From: Gordius sp. MW1
Lineage: Eukaryota > Nematomorpha > Gordioida > Gordea > Gordiidae
DNA length: 64,000 nucleotides
NCBI GenBank assembly: GCA_964036665.1
Contig: OZ038530.1
Coordinates: forward strand, 19,118,001 to 19,182,000
Reading direction: 5' to 3'
Part shown: piece after piece, positions 1-13,129 of the stretch
Numbering within the stretch: position 1 is the first letter of the stretch
Layout: every line of letters starts with the position of its first letter
Program-made: the position numbers and the translations under genes
The notes under the pieces: model-generated
Seen by the model: only the letters and a program-made list of their open reading frames with translations
Databases searched by the model: none
Told to the model about the DNA's origin: nothing

Positions 1-722
1 AAAGATTTGATTGAAATAATAAATAACAAATTTTTTAGAGTTTGTTTATCATATAGCAATAAAAGTCCATCTTACAAAAATAATTGAAAACGGGGAATAC
101 AGTTGAAAAAGTTAGCAAAACAAATACCGTATAATATAGTAGCTTAAAATAATTAATAGGCCAAACAACAACAGTAACTAACCTCAAATTGTAATGGTCA
201 ATTAGAATAAAAACTAACAAATGTCTAAATTTATTATTTGAATTAGGTATGATGCAACAAAAACTTAATAAACATTCTAACAGTTTGAAGAGGAAATATA
301 AAAATTACTTGACGCAATCGGTACCCTATATAGCTTTTGAACCCAAATCCAAGTGTGACCATTGGATACCCAATACTAAATAAATTAAATGATTTATAAA
401 TTAAATATTATGATAGCTCTTTTATAGATTTTTCATATATAAAAAATATAAATATTACGTCCATTGATTTAAACTATAAGGGCTACAAATGATAAAGATG
501 TTGAGAGCAACTTCTATAAAAGATTGTTGGAATATTAAACATTTAAATGAATAAGTTTTCTTAACTTATCTATTGCGAATCTTAAGTGAACAAATGCAAA
601 AATTGTTATTTAAATGAGATAAATTTTTGTAGAAACCTAAAAAATAAATGGATGTATATAAATGTTAAAAATAACATAGAGGTAGAATATTAAATATAAA
701 AAAAGCAATTGATAACATTGAA

Positions 723-851
723 ATGAAAATGTTATGTACCAATGAGCAGCAAATGGCCTACATAGATCTAAATGGAAGGGTACATTTTTTAACTCCCGTA
801 GCCGAACTGATGCCTCTATGTACACAAATAGAAGCCAAAGAGAGATCGTAG
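723..851 (+). other. Short coding-like patch, unrecognised
   Basis: A 42-codon frame opens at ATG 723 and ends in TAG at 849-851. It lies in a patch visibly richer in G and C than its surroundings. The peptide (with NEQQMAYIDLNG and LMPLCTQIEAKE) has a balanced composition, unlike the K/N/I/F-rich noise frames nearby. I do not recognise a domain, and no flanking exon with matching splice sites was found. It could be an exon of an unseen gene, a transposon remnant or chance. Confidence 0.15.
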
Positions 852-2691
852 GCAAACAAATTCCCCTCTCTATAGTACAATATATAAAAAAATTTAATTT
901 TAAAAATATAACCAAATAATACAATCTATGTAAAAAGAATATGCACTTTAAAAGTTTAAGAATTAGTGTATTAAAATATTAATTTTAGTAATATATGGTT
1001 CATTGTTGATTGAATGATAAACAAAAGCTTATAAGAACAATTTATTTAAACAGTTCTCTCACAAAATAATTGAAACAATGATTCATGTATTTTCATAAGT
1101 CATAATAAAAATAGTGGAACATATTTAACAGTTTTATTCCAATAGTAATAAATATAAAGTAGCTTGTCTTAAATTATCTTTAGACTATATTTTTATCACA
1201 TTAACATATACTTAATTTAATGTTTCATAATTAATAAAACTAAGTGTGAAACTTCAAGCAATTATTGAGTTTAAATACAACTTTCAATAGTAAAATTGGC
1301 ATATATAGCGTACAGTTTACAAATTCATAATAGTTCAATGAAAAGGTTAGAGGTAGAAATTAAAAAAACTATATTTTATTCCAAATATTGCCATCAATAG
1401 TATGAAACTATATATTTGTAAGTATTTACCTGTGTGCCATATGAACTGCACCCAGACATATGTACTGGCAGCAAAAAACAGCCAATGAACAGGGATTGAT
1501 AGTAGACAAATCATATCAGATGTAAGGGCAATGCAGATGAAAAATATTGAGAATGCCTATATAAATTTATTCAGGTAAAATTTGTTGCTTAATTACCAAT
1601 CCTTGATATTTAAAGGAATCATAAACACTTCTCAACAATAGCCAAAAGGGCCACAGGTACTCAAAACGAAATTCAAGGAGAAAATCTGCTAACAATACGA
1701 TTGCCCAAATCAAGAAGAACTTGATGTACAAGAAAGTGCTATAATATATATTAAGCTAAAAATTTCCAAAGTATTTTGAACCTTCCATATATGTTTTCAT
1801 TAATCTTGTTTCTTCGACTGGAACGCCTTAATTTTGGATAGTCTAGATTTTTTCTTTTCATTAGATTTTATCATTAATTATTGAATGAGCGCATATGCGA
1901 TAGCTGTAAATAATCAATCGATGATTTACAAGAATATAGGCCTGTTGAAAAATTTAATTACGCATGCGCAGATCCATTTAATTAGCTTGAATTTTGGAGG
2001 CTTGGTTTCAGTAAGGTATGGTTAATATATTTTATGTATAAGAAATAATCCTGTGATTATTTATATATATTAAATATCATGTCTCATAATTGAGCAACCG
2101 CTTAAAGTGCAATGAGCCCTAACAAATCTTATAACTTTGTAGAAGTTAAATTTTAGATTTTTGCATACAAATTTATATGTATTGGTGAGTTACATCCATA
2201 TATGTGAGATTTCGACTGTCCTTTTACAAAATAAAACAAGTAATAACAGCTATCTAATATTTATTGTAAACATATTGCACTTTCTATCCATTTTCGAAGG
2301 TAGCACACTTAAATAAAAGATTTTGCTAGACTATTTAATATTTATAATTAAATGGTATTTGACTAATATACCCAAACAAATTGGTTAACTTATTTTTTGA
2401 TTCTTTCCACGCATTTATATTAATCATATTAATTTTATAGCTTGCTGGAAATCAAATATGAACGATTAAATAGATCGAGCAATTTCCAAAATGTGAAGGG
2501 TGTATTTATTAATAGCATATACATTTATTCACCTTCAAACTAGATGTTTCAAAAGGCTATTTTGCCTATTAAAATAAATATACACATAGATTAATTGACT
2601 GTTCAATGCTTAAAATTTTTGGATGTTTAGGTAAATGTTATAATGGTACTGGCTATGCCTTATATATTTAATTTTTTATAGAAACACAAAC

Positions 2692-2854
2692 CACGGGCGT
2701 ATCCAGGATTGGAACTAGAGGGGGGATTAATATTTAGGGAGGAACAAAAAGACAATTTTTTGAAATTTAGTCATAATTAGATTAGATTAAATTATTAATA
2801 ATAAAGGGGGGCATCTGCCCCTTCCTGCCCCCCCCCCCTCTGGCTATACCCATG
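2692..2854. repeat. G-rich MITE, family A
   Basis: It begins with cgggcgtatccagga and ends with the inverse ctggctatacccatg. The centre has the family pattern of G-run, AT-rich middle and C-run. It is the copy farthest from the 22-43 kb cluster of this family. Confidence 0.75.
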
Positions 2855-4375
2855 CAAACCATTTAGGATAATAGAAATATAAAAAATAACATTTATAAAA
2901 GAATTATAATAAATCTACCTATTTAATATAGTTTACAAAATTTACAAGTTCTTTACAATGGTTTAAATAAGTTGTTAAATATTGTGTGACTAATGATTAT
3001 TGACCAATCAATCCCAATATATAAACTACATAGATAATCGAGATGGCAATTTCGCATAACTTTCAATGCTTAAATATATAAAGCAGATTAGTCTATGAAT
3101 ACACATTAACAGCTATGTATATTAATATGCGCCCTTATAAGAATTGCACCATTAGCGCATTCTAATTTTAAACCATGGACTTATAGGCTGCATAACACCT
3201 ATTTATTCATTTAGTTTTATGTTGGCACGCCAAATTAAAAAAATTTTAAACATGGATGGCGCTAACGTTTATTTTGTTGAGATATGTTCATTTAATTTCT
3301 TTGTTTCAATTTAAAGAGACCCAAATAAGTAATTTTTATATTCTTGCATCATAATACATTGATGAGAAGGGTTATCAAAAACATTTTTTAAACAATCTAA
3401 ACTTATGCTCAAAATGGACGTCAAAAATTACAGCACTTCTAAAAGGGGGCCGGGCAGTCTATTATATTTGTAGCCATGTTGAATGCGAATCGCGAGATGT
3501 TTGTCGATTAAATGCAGCATTTTTATAATAAATATATTCTTAGTACTATAGCCAACCATTTGCAATAATCCAGCTTTTAGATAAAAAAAAAATGGGCTTA
3601 ATACGTAAACTGGTTTAAGAGGGCAGTTGCGAATTAAACAATAAGCTCATTTGAATTATGCCATATAAAATCATGACCGTATTAAATATTAAAAACATAT
3701 ATAGTTTGGCGGTATTACTGTCTTGTTTTACTTAACCTAATTGATTCCGTGATAAGGCTTTGTCACGTAAAAATATATTTTTCTGCAACTTTATAATATT
3801 AATATAAAAGCATGGGCTGTCCATTTATACATATAATCAATTGTTTTCAGTCTGCTTTAATTTTAGTTTAATACATTTACCTTTTATTAAAATTCATTAA
3901 TGACAAAAAATTAAGATAGCCCTTTTATTAATTTAGTTACTTATTAAAACTGGTGTCCTACGTAACTGTTATCGGGGTTGATAAATTTAAAAAAAACTAG
4001 GCTCTAATTAAAGTGGAAAATGATATTAGTTTGAAACTTTAATCAGTTGTGCAAAAATGTTAGAAATGTTTTCCATTGCTTTCGTTAAAACTTTGACATG
4101 TAATAATTGCTATATTATTTTTAGGCAGTGTCAAGTTATGTTCTAGATTGAAAAATTATTCTAGGTAGGGTAGGAATCAAGGTTGGGTTTGTTAAAACAA
4201 ATTATCTTTCTAGTTATTTCAAGTTAAATGGCGAAATTTAACTCCATTATGAGCTACACTTTAAATATTAAGTTAATGATATTTAACAAATCTATGTATA
4301 AACTAATCACTTGATGCTGTTTTATAAAGTTTACCCAATGTCTTTAAGACCCGAATTGTCAAACTGATTTAAAAC

Positions 4376-6514
4376 CAGAGCTGTTAAGTAACTAGTTACA
4401 TGTAACTAGTTCCTGGAACTAGTTCCTTTTCTCCAGTAAAGTAACTGTAACCAGTTACTTTTACTTCAGGGTAACTGTAACGGTAGTTAGTTACTTTATT
4501 TCAGTAACTGTGTAACTAAAGTTACAGTTACTTTTTATAAATTAAAAATTTTTTAATTAAATATTCAAATTACACGTCTAGTTTCTGTACTTCACTTTAA
4601 TTTAAATTTCCTTCAATGATCAAATTTAAATTTCGAATAGATAATCTATAAAATATTATTTTAGTACGAATTTGTATTCCAAGAATTTAAAGAAGTGACA
4701 CAACAGGTAAAAAATATAATGAACATTTAATGAATTTTAATTGGTTATCTCTTATCAATTGTTAAGTCCTTTTTATATATGTGCAAAACAAATTTTTATC
4801 AACTTATCGTATGATTTTGGCCCAACCTCTAAATTTAAATTTCGAAAGCCATTTGATAAATTACTTTAGTACAATATGAATGTTATTGAAATAATAATAT
4901 ATTTTAATGGATGTTACTTAAATGATCAGTAAAAAATTTTAAAATGCTCAGTAAATAAACTTAATAATGCTCAGTTATAAATATAAAATGCTCAGTAATT
5001 TTAATTAACAATACTCAATATTAATCTATTTAGCGTTAATATTTTATAAAAATAAAGTTAAAATGAGTTTGTGGAAATTAAAATAGTTTTTTATTCTGGC
5101 TACATTAAACAGATTGGAGGCCTGATTGCTAAATTTTTATCAATTAAAAGGTATCTTAGTGTCTTGAATTTTTTCCTCCCTTCTCACCCTTCAAATAAAT
5201 ATGGCAAATTAGAAAAGCTATGAAAAGTAATGACCTATATTTCCCATTCTAAAATGCTCTGTCTCTCCCTTCTTAAATTTTACTATGCTTGTGTTTATAA
5301 TGTATTTATTTGCAAATTTATTGAGAGTTATCAAATGGAAAATAAAATTTTGCTGGATACAACTTTTATTTCAAAAACCTAAAATTATCTAAACTTACTA
5401 TTACTTAACAATAAATGCTGATTTAGCCTTTAAGGGTCCATCTTTTTTGCCCCAAACTTTTGGCTTCTTTAGGTGATTGACAAAATTTAAGTTTAATTGC
5501 CAACAAAACCACATGCTTGCAAATATATTGTATAAAAAGTAACAATTGAACTTGCCTTTAAAGCATCTTTCACAATCATTTGGAAGTTCACATAGCCAAA
5601 GCCAAAAATTCTTTGACATTGCTAATGTTATTTTCACTAATCATAATACTTCTTGCTGGTATACAATACTCAGTTATGTTAAGATGTTTTTTGGCAGACT
5701 ATTAATATTATTTCTTGCAAATTTATAACCTTCTGTCAATTTTTCATAGGGACAATTTTTTGGAGTATAGTTTTATTAAATTTACAACAAATTGGAAACC
5801 TTAAGGTTTAACCCTCTAAAAGAAGCATTTATTAAAGGGATTAATAAAAGGTACAAAGCTATGCATGTTAAATTTAAAAAATTATAGATTTCCCGATTTA
5901 TATAGTTTGGATAATTTGGTTGCAACGATCCTCCATCCAATTTTTAAAACAAGTTGGCCGTGGATCCGTCTTGAGAAAAATAAGATAATTAAAGGACACC
6001 TTAAATTCAGGAGGAAAGACAGGACCTAGAGGAACCAAATACGTTGGATTTTTTTAATCTTTAAAGTCGAAAAGTATTCAAGAGTGCATTCACACATTTA
6101 TAAATTCGAATTAAAGTGATTCGTTAATATATAATAATTTCCCTAAATTGGAAAAACTTTTCATTAAATTCAATGTACCCCTACCATCTAGCGCCCCCGT
6201 CGAGCGTCTTTTTAGTCTTGGTAAATTAATTTTCAGTGAAAAGCGAACTAGCTTATTAGATGACAATATAGAAAATAACTTATTATTGAAATCGAATCAT
6301 CATTTATTACCTTCTGATTTTTATATAAATGTTTAAATAAATAATATCAAAAAATATTGTTTTTGTAACTTTAGGTGTAACTAGTTCCATCAGGTAAGTA
6401 ACTGGAACTGTAATCAGTTACATTTGAAAATTTGTAACTGTAATTAGTTACATTTTTTGTGAAAGTAACTGTAACTTAACTAGTTACTGTGGTAAAGTAA
6501 CTTTAACAGCTCTG
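4376..6514 (+). mobile_element. Deleted hAT element with TSD
   Basis: The ends are inverted repeats starting CAGAGCTGTTAA (left, and as complement on the right). They are flanked by a perfect 8-bp duplication, TTTAAAAC, at 4368-4375 and 6515-6522. Subterminal regions on both sides are dense in GTAACTAGTTAC-like motifs, typical of transposase-binding repeats in hAT elements. Only scraps of transposase remain. An 8-bp duplication plus this terminus identifies the hAT superfamily. The element is about 2.1 kb, shorter than an autonomous copy and internally decayed. Confidence 0.9.
5810..6336 (+). pseudogene. hAT transposase C-terminal remnant
   Basis: The frame at 6148-6336 gives a hAT C-terminal dimerisation segment: PSSAPVERLFSLGKLIFSEK, then a DDNIENNLLLK block. 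This matches the family signature (SSA/PVERxFS...KR..L..xxxE..LLLKxN). Upstream, around 5890-6000 in shifted frames, a piece like LVATILHP-FK...WPWI matches the segment that precedes the dimerisation domain in this family. Several frameshifts and stops separate the pieces and no N-terminal half is visible, so this is a dead, internally deleted transposase gene. Confidence 0.8.
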
Positions 6515-6898
6515 TTTAAAACTAACCGCGATATATTACGTATACAATGCAGACTTATTATAATTATTATTTAACCTATCTTGAGCGTCATTCGTTTTAA
6601 CAATTTAAATTACAACGTATTAAAAAGGAATTAGGCTATATCGTTTAAAAACAATAGGTATATTTTATATTGCTAGTACTATAAAGTGGATTTAAAATAA
6701 AAGGTAGATCCGTTTCCAATGGCCGTTAAATAGGTTTTTATCGATTTTTTCCTATGTTTTTAACAAAATGATCATTTTAGGGAGGGATTGTATTTGGGCT
6801 AAAATCTCTAAATTGAGATTTTGCATTATTTGCTTAATTTTTTTAGTTTGTGATTTACCTTATGAACATAATATTCTAAGTTTATATTGGCGCAACAC

Positions 6899-7120
6899 TT
6901 AATATTCAATGTTATATACAACCGCTGCAGGATCAAGTCTCCAGATTAATCTAAGTTGATCATCAGGTTTATCTTGGATTTCTTTTCAGCCTGGAAACCT
7001 GTCGTTTAGTACGTAAACTTCTTGATCAGGAGTAACATCTCGGAGTCTAGCAAAAGACCTAATAATTTCACATCTTATACTAATGTTAGGTGCATAATGT
7101 TGAAAATCATTTAAAGTCAT
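6899..7120 (-). pseudogene. Unrecognised coding fragment with one stop
   Basis: On the minus strand, ATG at 7120-7118 opens a 44-codon frame running to TGA at 6988-6986. The same frame then continues for about 28 codons to TAA near 6900. The peptide (RSFARLRDVTPDQEVYVLND, then QLRLIWRLDPAAVVYN) has good protein-like composition, and the patch is richer in GC than its surroundings. I do not recognise the family. It could be a retroelement polyprotein fragment, an inserted foreign fragment or a decayed host exon. The stop splits an otherwise consistent frame, which argues for decay. Confidence 0.3.
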
Positions 7121-8616
7121 TTATTAGTTGATGCCTTTTCATAGACATTTTTTAAAATCATTTTAAAAATACATGTCACATATTTTGAATCAACGGGCCG
7201 GCATAGAGCCATGGATTTAAATTGTAAGTATTGGATTTTACACTTTCCATTGGCATTAAAATGGAATTGTTTAATTGAGTAAAGAAACATCTTTAATTGT
7301 TTTGATGTGTAATGTTAGTTTATTTGAATTACTCGCATCTATGGTTCCAAATGTTTAGAAAAAGTAGACTGACATTTTATAAGGTAAAACAAAAAGCAAA
7401 ATTGACAATGGTACAATCAATTTACTTAATTACATTATTTGGACACATTAACAAATGTAGAAATTAATTCGCAACACAAACAAGTTAACATTTAGAAATT
7501 ACACAAAAGATTTGTGTCCTGTAAGTGCGATATCGATCTATTATTTCGATAAAATTTAGCTTTTGATCATAAACAAACTCTCCTTTTAAACACAAGTGTC
7601 AAATTTTATGAAAATGAAAACTTTTAAATGATTTTATCTTACTTTTATATAGTAATTTATTTTGTTGCATTCTAGACTTAATAAACCCTTATTTATTTAT
7701 CTAATTAGCTATTTGAAGTATTGGTAAACGTTTTTAACTATTATCAATACACGCGAAATATAATTCAAAAAAGCCAATTCAATTCAAAATTGTAAACTGT
7801 CGATAAAGTAACAAAATTATAATTGTATTTCGACCGCAATTTTAAACCTTATATTAAACATTTTTCGCTAAAAATTGAGACATCACTCATCCTAGCTAGG
7901 TTATAAAATTGGCAACCTTGATTGTTACATTGTTGTTAATTAAATTTGGCCATATTAATAATAAATAAATTTGTGGGATTTTGTGGCAAACTGGTTGACC
8001 TTGAATGGGGACAAATGACAAATGGTGAAAATAAATTAAGGTCGACCCTAGAGGAAATTAAAGGGGATTGTGTCAACCATATATGATCGATTACCTTTTC
8101 AAATTGCATTTGTGAAACCATTCAAATAAATTCAGATAGTTAAAATATTAAAAATGTGGTAACCGTTGTAAATTGGAACCTCTCTGCATAAAACCCAAAC
8201 CGTAATCGTTTAAAATCCGTATTTCAATATTAGATTGAAACAATTAGAAATATAATCTAAATTTTTCATAATTTAGACAAATTTAATGGATTATCCTCGA
8301 CTCGATACCATAAATTTACTGTTAAATCATCAGAGAGAGAAAAAATAGTGACCACTCCTTTGGTCAGGTTAAAATTAGTTATAGTAATGTAAATGGCTGT
8401 GTATTTTTTAATCTCAAAGCTTATAAGCGCAGGAAGCCAGGATTTGAGTCATTTTGAGAATTTTAAACCCTTTTTATCCCATAAGTGAGGTATGTTTTTG
8501 TTTCCTTGAAGTGACACAGGAGGCCCATTGATACCAAATCTTAATAACAATTTTTTCAAACTGTAAGGAGAACTTAAAAATCCTTGTTAAGTGTGGTAAT
8601 GCAAACAATGATTATA
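7121..8616. other. AT-rich gene-free stretch
   Basis: No domain, splice-linked exon or clear repeat was found. Frames near 7936-8121 and 8281-8560 have no recognisable content. Confidence 0.5.
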
Positions 8617-8943
8617 CGGTCGAAACTTTTTAATCGCAAATCGGATTATCGCAAAAATCTTTTAATCGCGAAGTTAACCGCCATTTTGTTTTTTTTAAAC
8701 GATAATATTAACAAAAACATCGTTTATTGATAAATCGCTTAAAGTACCATATCGGATATTCACAAACATTTTCGAGTCCTTAAATCAACCAGATAATTAT
8801 ATAAAATATCGTTTTAGCGAAGCGTAAGAAATGAATATTTAATATAATGTACATATACTTTTATTTCCATCGTTTAATCGCGAAATATCGGTTGATTAAC
8901 CGTTTCTCAGCTCCGAGGCTTTGCAATTAAACGGTTTTGACTG
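8617..8943. mobile_element. pogo/Tc1-like MITE (TA target)
   Basis: The left end (CGGTCGAAACTTTTTAATCG) and the complement of the right end (CAGTCAAAACCGTTTAATTG) form an imperfect inverted repeat. TA dinucleotides flank both ends (8615-8616 and 8944-8945). Inside, several TTTAATCGCGAA-like blocks recur. It is about 327 bp with no coding capacity. The CAGT-like terminus and TA target fit pogo/Tigger-type elements. Confidence 0.7.
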
Positions 8944-8945
8944 TA

Positions 8946-9980
8946 TTAGCTAATTTATGTGAAATTTAATATATACTTTTTCAAAACTAAATTTACTACG
9001 TAACATTGGCTTATTTATAAACACATCGTTTTAGCTTTACTAAATATCTAAGAATAAAAAAGTTTATTATCAATATTTTCATAAAAATACACTCTTACCC
9101 AGGTCTATGCCTTATATCTTGTAAACTATAGGTCCAAAGTACAAAATGTTGAGAGATATTATGAGTGGCTTAATAGGATTGCTCCAAGGGGGATTTTAAT
9201 TTGATAAATTTAAATTTGATCATCAATCTTCACTTTAGTAGTAGCACACTCAGTTTCTATAGAAAATAGATTTTAGTAAGTTGAAAAATGAAGCATGTAT
9301 AAATGTAGCGTGCAAAACGCTTATTATCACTTACTTTGAGTATTAATTATTATTTGTCTTAAATTATTATGCTATTCTTTAATAGTAGTAAGTAATACTA
9401 GCAATTTATAAAAAACAAGGAATCTAAAGTAATAGATTAGCATGTTTAACGCTTAGAAATAAATTTGTTAGTAACCTTTACAAAAACTTGGCTTAGCATC
9501 TTACTTTTCTTTATTTGAGAATTAATAATTAAATTTATTTGCATTTTGTATAAATTGTTAAAAAATTAGTAGATTTTCAACCAAAATTAAATCTCACTTT
9601 AATTACCGTTAATTATTTTTATACGCGCTTCACTAACAAGAGTCCGATTAATATCTTTGAGCTTTGCCATAGAAGTCTGATTTTTTTGTTTTGTTTTTTT
9701 GTCAATGGGGGGGGGGGCATTAACCCGAAAACGCCCCTCCCTTGAAGCCATTGAAATAATAAAATCCCTACAATTATTATAATGGCAGCATTGACATTGA
9801 ATAATCCTGAAATTTTTCAATATTTACCAATGATTATCTTGAGTTTGACAACTCAAATATAACTTTCTTCTTTCTATGACTGTTTATCACCTAGGCTGGT
9901 GGTCAGTCCTTTCAAAATTAATTTACATTTTTCTCTTTATTTAAATAGATCTTTCTTTATCACGCGCGTTTTCATATTGT
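8946..9980. other. AT-rich gene-free stretch
   Basis: Nothing codable is recognised. A G-run near 9709-9718 followed by a GC-rich patch may be a scrap of the G-rich MITE family, but the termini are absent. Confidence 0.5.
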
Positions 9981-9984
9981 GCTT

Positions 9985-10690
9985 TAATTTATGATTTCAC
10001 GTAAGCTTGGGATTTCCTCTTTTTCGTTTTCCGCTATCTTCTCAAATATCTTTCCGACGTAGCTATCATCTCTTAACTCGACATAGCTATACTATATTAG
10101 TCTATTTGTTACCAGCTTTGTCTTCAAAGATGTTGTACTCACAATTTTCCTTATTTCTTCCTTTCGTTTATGTTCTTTTTTGCTTACTTCTAGCAGCCAT
10201 CTTAGTACTCATCTCCATGGACACTAGGCTTTGCGCTTCCCTCTAACATATAGCCCATGATTTCGAGCTTAACAGGACTGTTGGCTGTATGATGGACCTA
10301 TACAGTGTATCTTTAAGCCTTCTTAAGATTTTTATCACGCAGAACACCTGTTAAATCTCTCCCGAAATTCTTGGTTGGATTTCTATCCATTCCACCATCC
10401 GCCTGAAGTGTTGATCCTAGATATTTGAAGGAATCCATGCTTGTAACTTCCCATTCGCCTAAAGTAAGGGATGCACATAGTTGATTTTCATCACATTTAA
10501 ACTTTTTCTTCATTTATTTTCTTTCGATACCCTGAGAACACTTTCTTCTATTGCATTTACCCATCTATTTACAGTATAATTCTTGTTCACTTTTGGCACA
10601 GAGGATTGTATCGTTTGCAAAGACGCCCAAGGAGCTTCCTTGCCCAATTTCTTTGTAATAAATACATTATTATTATGAATAGGAAAAGAC
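9985..10690 (-). pseudogene. RTE reverse transcriptase C-terminal part
   Basis: Reading down from 10690 the frame gives FADDTILCAKSEQEL, which includes the YADD/FADD catalytic motif of reverse transcriptase. EFKYLGS-like sequence follows (SFKYLGSTLQADGGMDRN), then thumb and C-terminal sequence (LTGVLRDKNL, LYRSIIQPTVLL, then RDDSYVGK near 10060). This order is typical of RTE-type elements. At least three frameshifts or stops are present. Confidence 0.8.
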
Positions 10691-10924
10691 TAAGTGTTTA
10701 ACCTTTGTGGACTCCAATGTTGATGGCAAAACACGTACTGTGTATTTCCCACGTACTGTGTATTTCCACTGTGCGCATATTAATTGCTATGCAATTTATG
10801 GGCTCACTTTCCAATTTGTTTTGTCACGCTATTCGGCGTGCGCGCCGAACGTGGATGTCACGCACCGAATGACTTCGGCTTGTTTACTGCTAAAACCGCT
10901 TGGAATTCGAATATTAATGTTAAT
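10690..10924. other. Junction segment with shared 28-bp motif
   Basis: This sits between the RTE fragment and the satellite-like array. It includes an 18-bp direct duplication (cacgtactgtgtatttcc at 10733 and 10751) and, at 10779-10806, the motif ttaattgctatgcaattt followed by atgggctc. The motif recurs elsewhere in the window. Confidence 0.5.
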
Positions 10925-12570
10925 TTAACTAGTTTTGGGGTTAGAATCCCGGAGTTTTTTTGACTTTTATGATTGTTCTTGTTACTATCATTGATAATAA
11001 GAATTTTTGGCCGTCCGCTGGCTGCTGACCAATGAAAAAAATGACCATTGGCCAAAATGTGAATCGAAATTATTTTTTCGTTTTTTTTTGACTATTATGA
11101 TTGTTCCTGTTTCTACCATTGTTATTATGACTTTTTGGCCGTCCGCTGGCTGCTGACCAATGTTATATAATAAACATAAATAAAAGTTGTTTACTTTTAA
11201 TTGCTATGCAATTTAACTAGTTTTTGGGTTAGAATCCCGGAGTTTTTTTTGACTCTTATGATTGTCCCTGATTGTTCTTGTTACTATCATTGATAATAAG
11301 AATTTTTGGCCGTCCGCTGGCTGCTGACCAATGAAAAAAATGACCATTGGCCAAAATGTGAATCGAAATTATTTTTTTCGTTTTTTTCGACTATTATGAT
11401 TGTTCCTGTTTCTACCATTGCTATTATGACTTTTTGGCCGTCCGTTGGCTGCTGACCAATGTTATATAATAAACAGAAATAAAAGTTGTTTACTTTTATT
11501 TGCTATGCAATTTAACTAGTTTTTGGGTTAGAATCCCGGAGTTTTTTTTAACTCTTATGATTGTCCCTGTTACTACCATTGCTATTATGACTTTTTGGCC
11601 GTCCGTTGGGTGCTGACCAATGAAAAAAATGACCATTGGCCAAAATGTGAATCCAAGTTTATTTTTTCGTTTTTTTTCCGACTATTATGATTGTTCCTGT
11701 TACTACCATTGATAATAAGACGTTTTGGCCGTCCGTTGGCTGCTGACCAATGAAAAAATTGACCATTGGCCAAAATGTGAATCCAAGTTTATTTTTTCGT
11801 TTTTTTCGACTATTATGATTGTTCCTGTTACTACCATTGATAATAAGACGTTTTGGCCGTCCGTTGGCTGCTGACCAATGAAAAAATTGACCATTGGCCA
11901 AAATGTGAATCCAAGTTTATTTTTTCGTTTTTTTTCGACTATTATGATTGTTCCTGTTACTACCATTGATAATAAGACGTTTTGGCCGTCCGTTGGGTGC
12001 TGACCAATGAAAAAATTGACCATTGGCCAAAATGTGAATCGAAATTTTTTTTTTCGTTTTTTTTCGCTAACACTGATTTATAGACCATCTGTTGGAACTG
12101 ACCAATTAAAAAAATGACCATTGGCCAAAATGTGATTCGAAAATTTTTTTTTTGTTTTTTGTTTTGACTCTTATAAATTTATATCCACTTTTACCGTGTC
12201 CTGGCTGCTGACCAATGAAAAAAATGACCATTGGCCAAAATGTGATTCGAAAATTATTTTTTCGTTTTTTTGACTATTATGAATTTATAACCACCTCTAC
12301 CCTGTCCTGGCTGCTGACCAATTAAAAAAATGACTTATATCATTTTTGAATATCTATACTATTTTATTTTTAGATATCTTATTAATAAATCTAATTATTA
12401 TTACATCTTATTTTTAAAAGTCATATTTTTTAATATCTAACGCATTTTTATATATTTAAATTTTATTTTCAAAAATTTTTATTATAAGCCACAAATGATT
12501 GTTCTTGTTCCTACCATTGATAATAAGCCTTTTTGGCCGTCCGTTGGCTGCTGACCAATAAACATTTTTG
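10925..12570. repeat. ~127-bp satellite-like array with hairpin
   Basis: About nine to ten imperfect units are marked by ttttggccgtccg-tggctgctga. They recur near 11003, 11130, 11304, 11430, 11592, 11722, 11849, 11977 and 12528; the central spacing is 126-130 bp. Each unit contains ACCAATG and CATTGGC separated by about 10 nt, which can form a hairpin. Some units carry a longer insert with gctatgcaatttaactag. Open frames here (for example MANGQFFHWSAANGRPK) are products of the repeat and not genes. Confidence 0.85.
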
Positions 12571-13129
12571 TAAGAATTTAATGTTTTCAGACATTTATCC
12601 ATTTCTAGACTTAAAAAAACCTTATCAATAACAAATTATTCCCAAACATATTAACATTTAGTTTTTGTGTTATCAAAATTAACTCATAAAACTAGTTTTT
12701 ATGTATTCAAAAGCTTTAACTACTTGATTGAAATCACAATATCTTTATTTCCTATTTCTAATGATTGCTAAAATAACAGATAAAATATTGCCTTTCAACA
12801 ACTTACTGATAATTAAAAAAAAGGGGGGAGGATAGCAATTCGTAAGTTTCTGTTTATACTCTTTGAAAAGGTCACATGTGTTCACTTAAGTTACCATATA
12901 GTCGTGTCCATTTCGCCCTTTTAATGATAACGCATCTGTTGTTACCATGTTTCAGTTTTACAAGTATACCGTCGTTACCTAGAAAAGAATTTAACCTTTA
13001 CTATTCGAGCATTCAAAACCTCACTATTTATGTCCAATGTAAGTTTTTATTTTAAATTTGTTTTTTGAATATTATTTATTTTATTTTTATATTGTCTTTC
13101 ATGACTCTGACGTATAATTCCGGCACATT
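12571..13129. other. AT-rich segment between array and RTE
   Basis: No gene was recognised. A short G-run (ggggggagg near 12823) is the only feature noted. Confidence 0.5.

Larger units (their letters stand above)
1..4367. other. AT-rich gene-free stretch
   Basis: I see no convincing host gene here. The stretch is strongly AT-rich with stops in all frames. Two things stand out and are listed separately: a coding-like patch near 723-851 and one G-rich MITE at 2692-2854. The rest shows no recognisable RNA gene, repeat array or domain. Confidence 0.6.

Noticed and set aside
1890..1975. acgcatgcgcag and gcgcatatgcgat as an NRF1-type promoter
   Set aside because: Short palindromic GC motifs without a nearby gene or transcription start; too weak to call.
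7936..8121. 61-codon minus-strand frame
   Set aside because: No recognisable motif, no splice partners, and composition expected of random AT-rich DNA.
11585..12023. Overlapping open frames repeating MANGQFFHWSAANGRPK
   Set aside because: They arise only because the ~127-bp repeat unit is open in that frame; there is no start context, domain or conservation beyond the repeat.
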